NCBI GenBank assembly: GCA_035556735.1
Contig: DATMFF010000005.1
Location: forward strand, 62,001 to 126,000
Source of the DNA: CANJBX01 sp035556735
GTDB taxonomy: Bacteria > Pseudomonadota > Alphaproteobacteria > Rhizobiales > Xanthobacteraceae
Length of the DNA stretch: 64,000 nt
Direction: 5' to 3'
Position numbers and translations under genes: made by a program. The notes below the pieces were generated by a model. The model ran no database searches. It was not told where the DNA came from and saw nothing but the letters and a program-made list of their open reading frames with translations. Shown one piece after another: positions 15,906 through 24,574 of the stretch (position 1 is the stretch's first letter; each line of letters opens with the position of its first letter).

Positions 15906-16955
15906 ATGACAACCGTGTTGATGGTAAGCGACCCGTGGGCGCCGACGGCGCAAGGCGTGGGGGACTTTGCGGAGCGGCTGTGCCAGCGCCTGGAAGAGGC
16001 CGGCATCGACGTCACGAGGTTCTGCCGCGCGTACAAATCGCGCCGCCGGGTGGCCGAGCTTCTGGACGAGATCGGCGCTTCCAACGCCGACATCATCCAT
16101 ATCCAGTGCCAGAGCACGGGATATGCGCGTCCGTTCGTGTCGGGCATGATCGCGCGTCGGGTCAGGACCAAGCCCGTGGTCGTGACGTTGCACGATTATT
16201 CCTCGTTCAGGTTCTATTGGCGGCCGTGGCTCGCGCCATTGGCACGCTGTTGCGCCACCAGGATCTTCACCACGGCGTTCGACCGCACCCTGTTCCAGCT
16301 GCGCTTTCCGAAGCGGAGCGGGTTCGATACGACGATCGAGGTTCCCAGCAGCCTGCCTGTCGGCACCGCACCCACGCGGTCCCCGAACAAGGTGATCTAT
16401 TTCGGCCAGATCGCCCCCCGCGAGGGTATCGAGGAGTATCTGACATTTTGCGAGATCGTCCGCACCCGCGCGCCCAACGTCAGCGCCGCGCTCATCGGGA
16501 TCGTCTCCGACCGTCACCGGCATTACGCCGACCGGATGCTGCGCCGCGCGCACGCGGCCGGTGTCGAGGTCGCGTGCAACCTGCCGCCCGACGAAGCTGC
16601 CGATCGCATGGCGCAGGCGACGTTCGCCTACCTGCCGTTTCCTGAAGGCGCTTCGCCGGGCCGCCATCCCCTCGCCGCGACGATGATCAACGGCCTCGCG
16701 GTCGTCACTTCCCACACAGAACGCACGCCCGACTGGCTTCGCGCGGCGACGGTGTCCGCCGCCACGCCAGAGGAGGCATGTCGTTCGATTGCAACACTTG
16801 GCACGGACGATGCTGCGCGAAAGCGGCTGATCAAACGCTCCGCAATGGCGGCCAAACGCTTTCGCTGGGATTCGGTCACGGCTCGCCACGTCGAGTTGTA
16901 TGGGCGGCTGCTCGGATTGTCGGACGAAATGCCGGGCGCCCTCGCGACGGGGTGA
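15906..16955 (+). CDS. glycosyltransferase, GT-B fold (GT4-like)
   Basis: 349 residues. The N-terminal Rossmann half has VLMVSDPWAPTAQGVGDFAERL, where the glycine-rich turn contacts the nucleotide sugar, then DIIHIQCQ and VVVTLHDYSSF. The C-terminal half has KVIYFGQIAPREGIEEYL, the usual entry into the donor-binding domain, and PFPEGASPGRHPLAATMINGLAVVTS in place of the classical EGFG-x-PxxEAxxxGxPV stretch. The GT4 assignment rests on this layout. It should add one sugar of the cluster A repeat unit on the cytoplasmic face. Donor unknown. Followed 52 bases later by the acyltransferase. Confidence 0.78.
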   Translation: MTTVLMVSDPWAPTAQGVGDFAERLCQRLEEAGIDVTRFCRAYKSRRRVAELLDEIGASNADIIHIQCQSTGYARPFVSGMIARRVRTKPVVVTLHDYSSFRFYWRPWLAPLARCCATRIFTTAFDRTLFQLRFPKRSGFDTTIEVPSSLPVGTAPTRSPNKVIYFGQIAPREGIEEYLTFCEIVRTRAPNVSAALIGIVSDRHRHYADRMLRRAHAAGVEVACNLPPDEAADRMAQATFAYLPFPEGASPGRHPLAATMINGLAVVTSHTERTPDWLRAATVSAATPEEACRSIATLGTDDAARKRLIKRSAMAAKRFRWDSVTARHVELYGRLLGLSDEMPGALATG

Positions 16956-17007
16956 AACGTGATGCGACGTGCGAGGCGCACCAAACCGGTCTGGAGTTGA
17001 GTTCGCG

Positions 17008-17514
17008 ATGCGCAGCTTGAATCGACTGCTCTGGCTCAGGCGGAGCCTGGTCCACCTGAAATGGCTCTACTATACGAAGGTCTGGGGAATGGACATTCAT
17101 CCCACGGCGACCTTCTCCCTGAGCGCCCGGCTGGACAAGACCTACCCCGCCGGCGTGCACATCGGCGCCGACACCTATATCGCGTTCGAGGCGGCTGTCC
17201 TCGCGCATGACATGACGCGCGGGCTCTACCTTCATACCCGCATCGGCAAGCACTGCTTCATCGGCGCGCGCAGCGTGATCCTGCCCGGCATCACCATCGG
17301 CGATCACAGCATCGTCGGGACCGGCGCGGTCGTCACCCGCGACGTGCCTGCGCACTGCATCGTCGCCGGCAACCCAGCCAAGATCATCCGCGAAGGGATC
17401 ATGACCGGCCATTGGGGCAAGCTGATCGAGGCATCGGCGCCGCAAGCGACCATGGCACCCGAGCCGCTTCCCGTCGCCGCCATGTTGCAAACCGGACGGA
17501 CAAAGGTGCGATGA
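17008..17514 (+). CDS. hexapeptide-repeat acyltransferase (left-handed beta-helix)
   Basis: 168 residues. The chain carries [LIV]-G-x-x-x-x hexad repeats: HIGADTYIAFEAAVLAHDMT, RIGKHCFIGARSVILPGITI, GDHSIVGTGAVVTRDV and AGNPAKIIREG, the standard ending of the maltose/galactoside/WcaF acetyltransferase group. The likely catalytic His is in VLAHDMTRG. It probably acetylates a sugar of the EPS from acetyl-CoA. The start is ATG 17008, 6 to 10 bases after GGAGTTGAG; an earlier GTG at 16969 is possible. Its stop overlaps the next gene's start (ATGA). Confidence 0.85.
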   Translation: MRSLNRLLWLRRSLVHLKWLYYTKVWGMDIHPTATFSLSARLDKTYPAGVHIGADTYIAFEAAVLAHDMTRGLYLHTRIGKHCFIGARSVILPGITIGDHSIVGTGAVVTRDVPAHCIVAGNPAKIIREGIMTGHWGKLIEASAPQATMAPEPLPVAAMLQTGRTKVR

Positions 17515-18383
17515 GCGATATCGTCCTGATCTCGACGACGGATACTGCAAACGGCCGCCCAGAGGTGCTCGCGCGCATGTTGGCGTCCCTCACGCGCGAG
17601 TTGGAGCGCTTGCCGGGCAGCCGATGCATTCTGGCCCTCCTGTTGCAGAACTGCCCGAAGGAGCGGCTGATCTCCCTGCAGGCGAGCCTGCCGCCCTTCG
17701 TGCTCGCCTGCGCAACTCCCGGCCGCATATCGCTATCGGCCGCGCGCAACCTCCTGTTCGAGCGCATCCGCGACGAGCACATCGAGCCGGACACGGTGGT
17801 GGGATTTCCCGACGACGACTGCTGGTACCCGGATGGCGCCCTCGCCTTCATCGTCCGGCAGTTCGCCGAACAGTCCCCGCTCGACCTTTGGTTCTGCCGC
17901 TATGCGGCGTCTCCCAGCGCAAGCGCCGGCGCCCCGCTGCGCCGGGCCAGCGTGCGCGACGTCGTACGCAACGCCTCGTCGAACACGATGTTCGTGCGCG
18001 GACGCGTGCTCACGCGCATGGCGCGGCGCGACGACAGCCAGTTCGACGAAGCACTGGGCGTCGGAACGCCCAATCTCGGGGGCGAAGATCTCGATTTCGC
18101 GCTGCGCGCGCACGCGGCCGCACGGCTCTCGTTCTTCTGCGACCGCGCCCTGATCGGCCATCGCGACAAGCTGCAGCATCTGCGCGCCACGTATTACCGC
18201 GGCAGCCTGATGGTCCTCGCGCGCTACGCGCTCCAGAACATGGACGCGGCGGCCGAATATGCCCGCAAGGTGGCGATCGGGCTCTATCTGGTGCTGCGCC
18301 GCGAGCTTCCGCTGCGCGCGTTCATCTCGGCCAACACGCTGGCGCTCGGCGAGCTATGGCGCGCCGAGCGCCAACACGGATGA
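17511..18383 (+). CDS. glycosyltransferase family 2-like (GT-A)
   Basis: 290 residues. The GT-A fold is suggested by SLSAARNLLFERIR and VVGFPDDDCWYPDGALAFIV, where DDDCWY holds the DxD metal and sugar-nucleotide site, then SSNTMFVRG and LGGEDLDFALRA (the ED acid/base pair typical of GT2). The N-terminal half (VLISTTDTANGRPEVLARML, LALLLQNCP) resembles the UDP-binding strand. The last 60 residues are helical and may contact the membrane. Coupled to the acyltransferase by a 4-base overlap. Confidence 0.75.
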   Translation: MSDIVLISTTDTANGRPEVLARMLASLTRELERLPGSRCILALLLQNCPKERLISLQASLPPFVLACATPGRISLSAARNLLFERIRDEHIEPDTVVGFPDDDCWYPDGALAFIVRQFAEQSPLDLWFCRYAASPSASAGAPLRRASVRDVVRNASSNTMFVRGRVLTRMARRDDSQFDEALGVGTPNLGGEDLDFALRAHAAARLSFFCDRALIGHRDKLQHLRATYYRGSLMVLARYALQNMDAAAEYARKVAIGLYLVLRRELPLRAFISANTLALGELWRAERQHG

Positions 18384-18440
18384 CGAGGATCGACCGCGAC
18401 CGACCACCACGCCCTCACACTTCGGAGCTGCCCGCGAGAC

Positions 18441-19445
18441 ATGCAATCCACCGAACACACTCCATCCATGCGGTACAAGCTCGCCCGACGCTTCCACCGC
18501 TTTCGCTCCGGCCTGCTCGATCCGTCGTTCGGCCGGGTCATGCGCTACCTCGTGGGCCACAGGGGCGCCCGCGCCGGGCTCGATCCCAAGGCGCTGCAGG
18601 TCAAGGTCGGCAAGCTCGAGGCCGTGCCGCGGCAGTTCCCGACCAACAGCGGGCACACGAACGGAATTCCGAACGTCATTTTCCAGACATGGAAGAGCCG
18701 CGTCGATATCCCGATCAACTACCGCTACTGGCGCAACACCTTCATCGCGCATAACCCGACGTTCCAGTGCATCCTTTGGGACGACGCCGACAATCGCGCC
18801 TTCATCGCCGAGCATTTTTCCTGGTTCCTTCCGGCCTACGATCGCTATCCCGCCGAAATCTTCCGCGCCGATGCAATCCGGCCGTTCTTCCTCCTCGCCA
18901 ACGGTGGGCTCTACGCCGACATGGACACCGAGTGTCTGGGTCCGCTGGCGCCTTCGCTGATGGGCGGCGATGTCCTGCTCGGGCGCATGGGTGCGGACCC
19001 GGGCTTCGATCATTCGATCCCCAATGCGATCATGGCCTCGCGGCCGCACCAGCTGTTCTGGGCGCTGGTCATCGCCATGATGATGGAGCGCGCGAGCGAC
19101 GGCGCGGCGCCCGCCGCGATGCGCGCGGCCGGGCCGGAGACCTTCACCGGGCCGATCCTGCTCAAGCACGCCGCCGACGTCTATCTCGGCGAACCCGAGG
19201 CGAGCATCCGCCGGCGGGCCGCGCCCGTGGTCGAGCAGCTCGGCCCTGACCTGCGTTCCCGGCTGCAGGCGGGGACGCTGCGCCTGCTGCATCCGGAGCG
19301 TTGGTATCCCGTGGACTGGACCAATCCCTTCCATCGCATGCTGCGCAAGCGGCTGACGGCGCGGCGGCTGGCGCTTGCGCCAGGCGATGCGCGCGCGCTG
19401 TTCCCCAACTCCACGCTCGTCACCTACTGGAGCCACTCCTGGTGA
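18441..19445 (+). CDS. glycosyltransferase family 32-like (OCH1/DXD sugar-binding)
   Basis: 334 residues. Family features: NGIPNVIFQTWKS near residue 76, WRNTFIAHNPTFQCILWDD, AIRPFFLLANGGLYADMDTE with the DxD (YADMD), then MGADPGFDHSIPNAIMASRP and GPILLKH. GT32 enzymes are retaining and often transfer mannose, galactose or related sugars; with manC nearby, a mannosyltransferase is a reasonable guess. The first 60 residues are basic and may tether the protein to the membrane. Member of the plus-strand operon of cluster A, 57 bases after the preceding gene. Confidence 0.83.
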   Translation: MQSTEHTPSMRYKLARRFHRFRSGLLDPSFGRVMRYLVGHRGARAGLDPKALQVKVGKLEAVPRQFPTNSGHTNGIPNVIFQTWKSRVDIPINYRYWRNTFIAHNPTFQCILWDDADNRAFIAEHFSWFLPAYDRYPAEIFRADAIRPFFLLANGGLYADMDTECLGPLAPSLMGGDVLLGRMGADPGFDHSIPNAIMASRPHQLFWALVIAMMMERASDGAAPAAMRAAGPETFTGPILLKHAADVYLGEPEASIRRRAAPVVEQLGPDLRSRLQAGTLRLLHPERWYPVDWTNPFHRMLRKRLTARRLALAPGDARALFPNSTLVTYWSHSW

Positions 19446-19486
19446 GCATCGCGCCGCGTCCGATCGCCCGCGCCGGAGCCTAGCGC

Positions 19487-20947
19487 ATGGCCTCGGACAT
19501 CAAATCGAAGGTGCTGTCGAGCCTGGTCTGGTCGTTCGTCCGGACCTGGGGCGGCCGGCTCGCGGGCTTCGTCATCTATTTCCAGCTCGTGCGCATCCTC
19601 GCGCCGGCCGAGGTCGGCGCCTTCGCCGCCGCCTACGCGATCTTCGTGTTCCTGGAGATCTTCATCGACCAGGGCCTCGCACACGCGCTGATCCAGCGGC
19701 CGACCTTGACGCCCGGCCTCGTCAATGCGGCCTTTCTCGTGAACCTCGCGGCCGCCGCCGCCGTCGTGGCCGCGATCTGGGTGGCCGCCCCGTGGATCGA
19801 GGCTTGGCTCGCCATTCCCGAGCTGGCGCAGATCGTCCGGATCGGCAGCTTCGCCATCCTGCTCAACGCCTTGTGCTTCTGTCAGGACGCACTGCTGCGC
19901 CGCGAGTTCCTGTTCAGGCGCCTGGCGATCCGCATCCTGCTGGCGACGATCATCGGCGGCGCGGTTGGCATCTACATGGCGTACGCGGGCTTCGGCGTCT
20001 GGGCGCTGGTCGGACAATATATTACGGCGGGCGCGGTGAGCGTTGCGACGCTCTGGTATCGGCCGATCTGGCGGCCCTCGCGCGCGCTCGACGTCCGTGG
20101 GCTCGGCTCGCTCAGCCGCTATGGCGTCAACATCATCGGCGTGCGCCTGCTCGACTTCGGCAGCAGCCGCTTCGTCGAGTTCTGGATCGCGGCGATGCTG
20201 GGCGCGAGTGCACTCGGTTTCTTCTCGGTCGGATCGAAGATCACCTACATCCTGCTGCAATTGCTCGGGACATCCGTGCTCGACGTGGCGCTCGCGGGAT
20301 TCTCGCGCCTCACCGCAGAGCCGACGCGCCTGCGCAACGCCTATTACAAGATCGTGCGCGTGACGGCTTCCGCCGCGTTCCCGTGCTGGGTGCTGATCGC
20401 CCTCGCATCGAGCGAAGTGACGGCCCTGGCTTTCGGGCAGAGGTGGCTGCCGAGCGCGAGCCTGCTCGTGCCGATGGCGGTCCTCGGACTCGTGCAGACC
20501 GCCCAGCTCTTCGACAGCGCGCTCGTCAACTCGATCGGTCGGCCCTCGCTCAGCGTTGCCTTCCTTGCCGTGCGCACCTGCGCCGTACTTGCAAGCCTCG
20601 TCGCGACCTCGTCCGCCGACCTGCCGGTGGTGGTCGCGGGTTATGCCGCGGCGCAGATCGCGATCACGCCTTTCAACCTGGTGATTCTCAAACGGTGCGC
20701 CGGGATTGCGCCGACGCAATTCCTGCGCAACCTGGCGGCGCCGCTGACGGCCGCCGCGTTGATGGCGGCGGCGATCCTCGCCCTTTCCTGGCTGACGCCG
20801 CTCGCGAGCCCGCTCGCCAGCCTTGCCGCGAAGGCCGCCATCGGGGGCATCGTCTACGCCGCGGTGATGCTCGCGATCGACCGCCGGCAACTGACGGACC
20901 TTCTCGGGGACCTTCGCAGCTTCCGCAAGCCGGGGCTGGTCAAGTGA
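19487..20947 (+). CDS. Wzx-type polysaccharide flippase (MOP/MATE superfamily), cluster A
   Basis: 486 residues, almost entirely hydrophobic with about 12-14 predicted membrane helices. N-terminal SLVWSFVRTWGGRLAGFVIY and LAPAEVGAFAAAYAIFVFLE are typical of the oligosaccharide flippase family (PST/RfbX), as is the RREFLFRRLAIRI loop. It should move the undecaprenyl-linked repeat unit across the inner membrane. A second, less similar flippase is at 31346. It follows the GT32 gene by 41 bases. Confidence 0.85.
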   Translation: MASDIKSKVLSSLVWSFVRTWGGRLAGFVIYFQLVRILAPAEVGAFAAAYAIFVFLEIFIDQGLAHALIQRPTLTPGLVNAAFLVNLAAAAAVVAAIWVAAPWIEAWLAIPELAQIVRIGSFAILLNALCFCQDALLRREFLFRRLAIRILLATIIGGAVGIYMAYAGFGVWALVGQYITAGAVSVATLWYRPIWRPSRALDVRGLGSLSRYGVNIIGVRLLDFGSSRFVEFWIAAMLGASALGFFSVGSKITYILLQLLGTSVLDVALAGFSRLTAEPTRLRNAYYKIVRVTASAAFPCWVLIALASSEVTALAFGQRWLPSASLLVPMAVLGLVQTAQLFDSALVNSIGRPSLSVAFLAVRTCAVLASLVATSSADLPVVVAGYAAAQIAITPFNLVILKRCAGIAPTQFLRNLAAPLTAAALMAAAILALSWLTPLASPLASLAAKAAIGGIVYAAVMLAIDRRQLTDLLGDLRSFRKPGLVK

Positions 20948-21001
20948 CGCTACCCCCCATCGAGACCGAGCGCCGGGACCACAGGAGATGGTGACGCCAA
21001 C

Positions 21002-21745
21002 ATGATGCTCAGAGACGTCAGGCAACTCGTACGCAACATCCTGCCGGGCACGATGCGCTACCGGCTGCGGCAGACGACCGACTCGCTGCGGTCGACGGAA
21101 GCGGTGTTCACCGAAATCTACCGAAAGGGAATTTGGGGCGGCGGCGAGGCTTTGCATTCGGGCAGCGGCTCGCGCGGCTCGGCCGCCGATCAGTATGTGG
21201 CGGCCATCCGGCGGTTCATCGCGGACAACGGCGTGTCGTCGGTGCTCGACCTCGGATGTGGAGACTTCCAGATCGGCCGCCGCATCGCGGATGCATGCGA
21301 CACTTATGTCGGTGCCGACGTCGTCAAGCTGGTGGTCGAGGAGAACACCCGCAGATACGGCAGCGAGAAGGTGTCGTTCAGGCACCTCGACATCATCGCG
21401 GACGATCTGCCCGACGCCGACCTCTGCCTCGTCCGCCAGGTCCTTCAGCACCTGTCCAATGCGCAGATCCGGCAGATCCTCGCGAAGCTGACGAAATACA
21501 GGTTCGTCGTGATCACCGAGCACTATCCCAACGCCGCGGAGTTCAGGGCGCCTAACCTCGACAAGGCGCATGGCGCAGGCACCCGGGTGACCCTTGGTTC
21601 CGCCGTCTGCCTCGACCAGCCCCCGTTTGGCATGCGCGGGCTCGACCTGCTGCTCGAGGTGCCCGGCCGCGCCGCCGGCGGCGCCGCCGGGGTGGACGAC
21701 CCCTATGCGCGCGGCAGCATCCGCACGTTCCTGGTGCACATCTAG
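21002..21745 (+). CDS. class I SAM-dependent methyltransferase
   Basis: 247 residues. Motif I SSVLDLGCGDFQIGRRIAD lies near residues 79-97, with CDTYVGADVV as the acidic SAM-ribose loop, FRHLDII as motif II and ADLCLVRQVLQHLS as motif III of the Rossmann fold. It probably methylates a sugar or a lipid-linked intermediate of the EPS. The polar 60-residue N-terminus precedes the fold and contains several basic residues. No substrate-specific features were recognised. Confidence 0.8.
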   Translation: MMLRDVRQLVRNILPGTMRYRLRQTTDSLRSTEAVFTEIYRKGIWGGGEALHSGSGSRGSAADQYVAAIRRFIADNGVSSVLDLGCGDFQIGRRIADACDTYVGADVVKLVVEENTRRYGSEKVSFRHLDIIADDLPDADLCLVRQVLQHLSNAQIRQILAKLTKYRFVVITEHYPNAAEFRAPNLDKAHGAGTRVTLGSAVCLDQPPFGMRGLDLLLEVPGRAAGGAAGVDDPYARGSIRTFLVHI

Positions 21746-21759
21746 ATGCGTGACGGCCG

Positions 21760-22413
21760 ATGATATCCGTCGAGCTCGCGACGACGATCAAGGTGATCCA
21801 GGTTGAAGCGCAGCCGCTGCGAATCGTGGCGCTTGGCACCAGCCACACGGCGCGCGGCGGCTGGCAGCGGCCGTTGGCGGATACGCTCAGGACCTGCCTC
21901 GGCCGGCCGGTCGACGTCATCGACCATGGGAAAAGCGGCGCGAATTCGCAGTGGGGCCTTGGCCAGGTGCCGCAGGTCGCCGCCGCCTCCCCCCATATCG
22001 TGCTGATCGAGTTCGGCGCCAACGACGCAGCCCTGCACAGCGGCGTCAGCGAGCCGGCCTCGCGCGCCAACATCACAGCGATGGTGCGCGAGCTGCGCTC
22101 GCGCGTACCGGGCGTGCGGATCGTCCTCATGGCGATGAACCCGATGCATGGCTTGCGCGGCGCGCTCCGCCCCTGGCTCGACGATTATTACGACATGCAC
22201 CGCGCGCTGGCCGCCGACTTGGGCGTCGAGTTCGTCGACCATCGGCCGGCCTGGCGGAGCATGAGCGCAGACGAGAGAGACCGCGTCATCCCCGACGGCG
22301 TCCACCCGGAGGCAGAGGCCGCCGCGGCCGTCGTCGTGCCGGCGCTGGCGGATCTCGTCTGTGGCAAGCGGACGGGAGCGGGACGCGGCCGGCACGGAAT
22401 CGTTGCACGATGA
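21760..22413 (+). CDS. SGNH/GDSL-family hydrolase
   Basis: 217 residues. Block I is VALGTSHTARGGW (Ser in GTSH rather than the common GDS), block III is EFGANDA, and block V is DGVHPEAE, giving Ser-His-Asp plus Gly and Asn of the oxyanion hole. No signal peptide is obvious, so it may act in the cytoplasm. It may deacylate or esterify a saccharide intermediate, as SGNH proteins in EPS clusters do. Only 14 bases after the methyltransferase, and coupled to the following acyltransferase by a 4-base overlap. Confidence 0.82.
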   Translation: MISVELATTIKVIQVEAQPLRIVALGTSHTARGGWQRPLADTLRTCLGRPVDVIDHGKSGANSQWGLGQVPQVAAASPHIVLIEFGANDAALHSGVSEPASRANITAMVRELRSRVPGVRIVLMAMNPMHGLRGALRPWLDDYYDMHRALAADLGVEFVDHRPAWRSMSADERDRVIPDGVHPEAEAAAAVVVPALADLVCGKRTGAGRGRHGIVAR

Positions 22414-23744
22414 CCGGGACGCCGACCCAAGCAGCGCGGGGCGGCGCGGACGAGCGGCTGTCCTCGCTCGACATCGCCCGCTCGTTCGCCGCACTCGCGG
22501 TCGTGCTCTACCACTGGCAGCATTTCCAGTTCGCAGGCTACGCCCTGCGCGAGGGGTTCGACCGGACGGTGCAGCCGCTCTATGCCGTCCTGTTCCCGTT
22601 CTACTCGGGCGGATGGCTCGCGGTCGATTTCTTCTTCATGCTGTCGGGCTACATCTTCTTCTGGAAGTATCAGGCGAGCGTCGCCGCCGGAGCGTTCGGC
22701 GCCGGCAAGTTCTTCGTGCTGCGGTTCTCGCGGCTGTATCCGCTGCATGTCGTGACCCTGCTCGCGGTCGCCGCTCTGCAGGCGGTCTATTTCGCGCGTC
22801 ACGGCGGGTTCTTCGTCTTCCCGTTCAACGATCTCTATCACTTCGGCCTGCAGCTCTTCCTCGCCTCGCACTGGGGACTGGAGCGGGGTCCCTCCTTCAA
22901 CGACCCGGTCTGGTCGCTGTCGGTGGAGGTCCTGCTCTATGCGCTCTTCTTCTGCCTCGCGCGATACACGCGGGCGCGCTGGCCGCTGCTGCTGGCGGTG
23001 TCCGCGCTGGGATTCGTGATCTACGGCAGCAACCTGTCGAACGCGATCGGGCGCGGACTGTTCTGCTTCTTCATCGGCGGCCTGCTGTCCTATGCTCTCG
23101 CCACGCCCCCTGCCCGCCATTCGCGCTTCGAAGGGGCCGTCTATGGTGCGGCCCTGCTGCTGATCGCGCTGGCGCTGGTCGCGGGCGGGCAGATCGACGT
23201 CTTCGCCGGAACCATCGCATCCCTTGCCGCGGGCCTGCACTCCGATCTCGCGCCTCTTGAGGCGGCCGTGAGCAACCGGCTGGCGCGTGTGCTCAGCTAC
23301 GCCTTCATCGCCGGGCTGCTGTTTCCGGCTCTGATCGCCAGCCTGGTGCTGATCGAGCGCAGGTTCCACGCGCAGATCCAGCGCTGGTCGTTCCTCGGAC
23401 ACATCAGCTATTCGAGCTACCTGCTGCACATCCCGCTGCAGCTAGCCTGCGTGCTGCTGCTCCCCGGCTTTTTCACCAGCCCGTCGAGCGCGGCCTCCGG
23501 CCCGGCCCTGCTTGCGTTCGTCGTCGTTCTGGTCGCGCTCTCCTTCGCCAGCTTCTATGGCTTCGAGCGTCCGGCGCAGACGTTCATCCGGCGCCTGGCG
23601 GCCAGCGCCGAGGGCGCTAGGCGCGAAAGTCGAATGCGTAGTCAGGCGTGGCTGGATCGTTGGGCTGATCCAGGCCGGGGAGCGGATAGCGTCGCGTCGA
23701 TTTCGGCGGATCCTGCGCCAACAGGCGCCGGTTCAGAAAGGTGA
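22410..23744 (+). CDS. acyltransferase family 3 membrane protein
   Basis: 444 residues with about ten predicted membrane helices. N-terminal LSSLDIARSFAALAVVLYHWQHF contains the conserved His in a YHW context; GWLAVDFFFMLSGYIFFW and DPVWSLSVEVLLYALFFCLA are the second and third family signatures, and FYGFERPAQTFIRR closes the domain. These proteins move acetyl groups across the membrane onto exported sugars. An SGNH hydrolase and acyltransferase 3 are often fused; here they are adjacent genes with overlapping start and stop. The last 43 codons overlap the convergent FkbM gene (23617-23744). Confidence 0.85.
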   Translation: MTGTPTQAARGGADERLSSLDIARSFAALAVVLYHWQHFQFAGYALREGFDRTVQPLYAVLFPFYSGGWLAVDFFFMLSGYIFFWKYQASVAAGAFGAGKFFVLRFSRLYPLHVVTLLAVAALQAVYFARHGGFFVFPFNDLYHFGLQLFLASHWGLERGPSFNDPVWSLSVEVLLYALFFCLARYTRARWPLLLAVSALGFVIYGSNLSNAIGRGLFCFFIGGLLSYALATPPARHSRFEGAVYGAALLLIALALVAGGQIDVFAGTIASLAAGLHSDLAPLEAAVSNRLARVLSYAFIAGLLFPALIASLVLIERRFHAQIQRWSFLGHISYSSYLLHIPLQLACVLLLPGFFTSPSSAASGPALLAFVVVLVALSFASFYGFERPAQTFIRRLAASAEGARRESRMRSQAWLDRWADPGRGADSVASISADPAPTGAGSER

Positions 23745-24501
23745 TCTCCAGGGCGCTCGGGAAGTTGAAGGGGCCGAGGTCGCCGTAATTGTTCGCGTGG
23801 ACGTGCACCACGTGGAACTTCCGTCGCATCGCCTCGATCACCGAGTTGAAGACGTCCGGGAAGATATCGACGTCGTGGAACTCGATTGCGATCGCGTCGA
23901 CGTCGTCGGCATGCGCCAGCACGTCGCCCATGATGCGGTACTCGCTGCCCTCGATGTCGATCTTGAGGAACACGGGCCGGCGGTCGCCGACCCGCGCGAG
24001 CGCGTCCCCGACCGTCACGCTGTTGCGACTGTGGTCGCGCCAGACCCGCTGCTGGAAATGCCGCACGCGGCCGCGAAAGAACCTGCGATAATCCCACCAG
24101 GTGCCGGCCGCGCGCAGGTTGCGCTTCCGGAGCCCGCCGAGAAAGCGCAGCGCTTGCGTCAACGAGAAGAACAGGGCGCCGCGGCTCGACACCGTGTGAT
24201 CGTAACAGTGGATGACCGCGTCGGGATTGAGGCGATGGAAATCGCGTTCAAAGTTCCAATCGAACCGCAGCCCGAATGACACCAGGGCGCCGGCGCCCTT
24301 CACCGCCTCGAGCGGCACGACATATCCGCCATCGTTGGGGCTGCCCAGGCGCACGAGATCAGCGCAGGCCACCGGCCATAGCGCGTGGACGGCGATCGGG
24401 TTCGGATTTTTGTTCGACGGGCTCGGCTCTTCATCGGGGCCGGCGATCGGCGGCGCCGACGTCACGCCGGACACCCGGCTTTCAGCGTGCTGGGTTCCCA
24501 T
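23617..24501 (-). CDS. FkbM-family methyltransferase-like protein
   Basis: 294 residues. RRPVFLKIDIEGSEYRIMGDVL carries the KIDIEGSE box of Methyltransf_21 (FkbM), followed by DAIAIEFHDVD; the glycine-rich first strand region is not the usual VDVGANxG but a weaker SPNDGGYVVP / LVSFGLRFDWNFERDF region, so it is a divergent member. Likely O-methylates a sugar in the cluster A polymer. Start chosen at the third ATG of a run (24501), 6 bases after GGAGG; the upstream frame is unsupported. The 3' end overlaps the convergent acyltransferase by 128 bases. Confidence 0.72.
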   Translation of the reverse strand: MGTQHAESRVSGVTSAPPIAGPDEEPSPSNKNPNPIAVHALWPVACADLVRLGSPNDGGYVVPLEAVKGAGALVSFGLRFDWNFERDFHRLNPDAVIHCYDHTVSSRGALFFSLTQALRFLGGLRKRNLRAAGTWWDYRRFFRGRVRHFQQRVWRDHSRNSVTVGDALARVGDRRPVFLKIDIEGSEYRIMGDVLAHADDVDAIAIEFHDVDIFPDVFNSVIEAMRRKFHVVHVHANNYGDLGPFNFPSALEITFLNRRLLAQDPPKSTRRYPLPGLDQPNDPATPDYAFDFRA

Positions 24502-24574
24502 CATCATCCTCCACAGCGGCGTCGCGCCGCAAAGCACCAGACTGCGGGCCCGCCCGGCACGTGATCCGCTGCGC

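Noticed and set aside
19424..21739. 771-codon open frame on the minus strand
   Set aside because: It is antisense to the flippase and methyltransferase, with charged, His/Arg-rich shadow composition.
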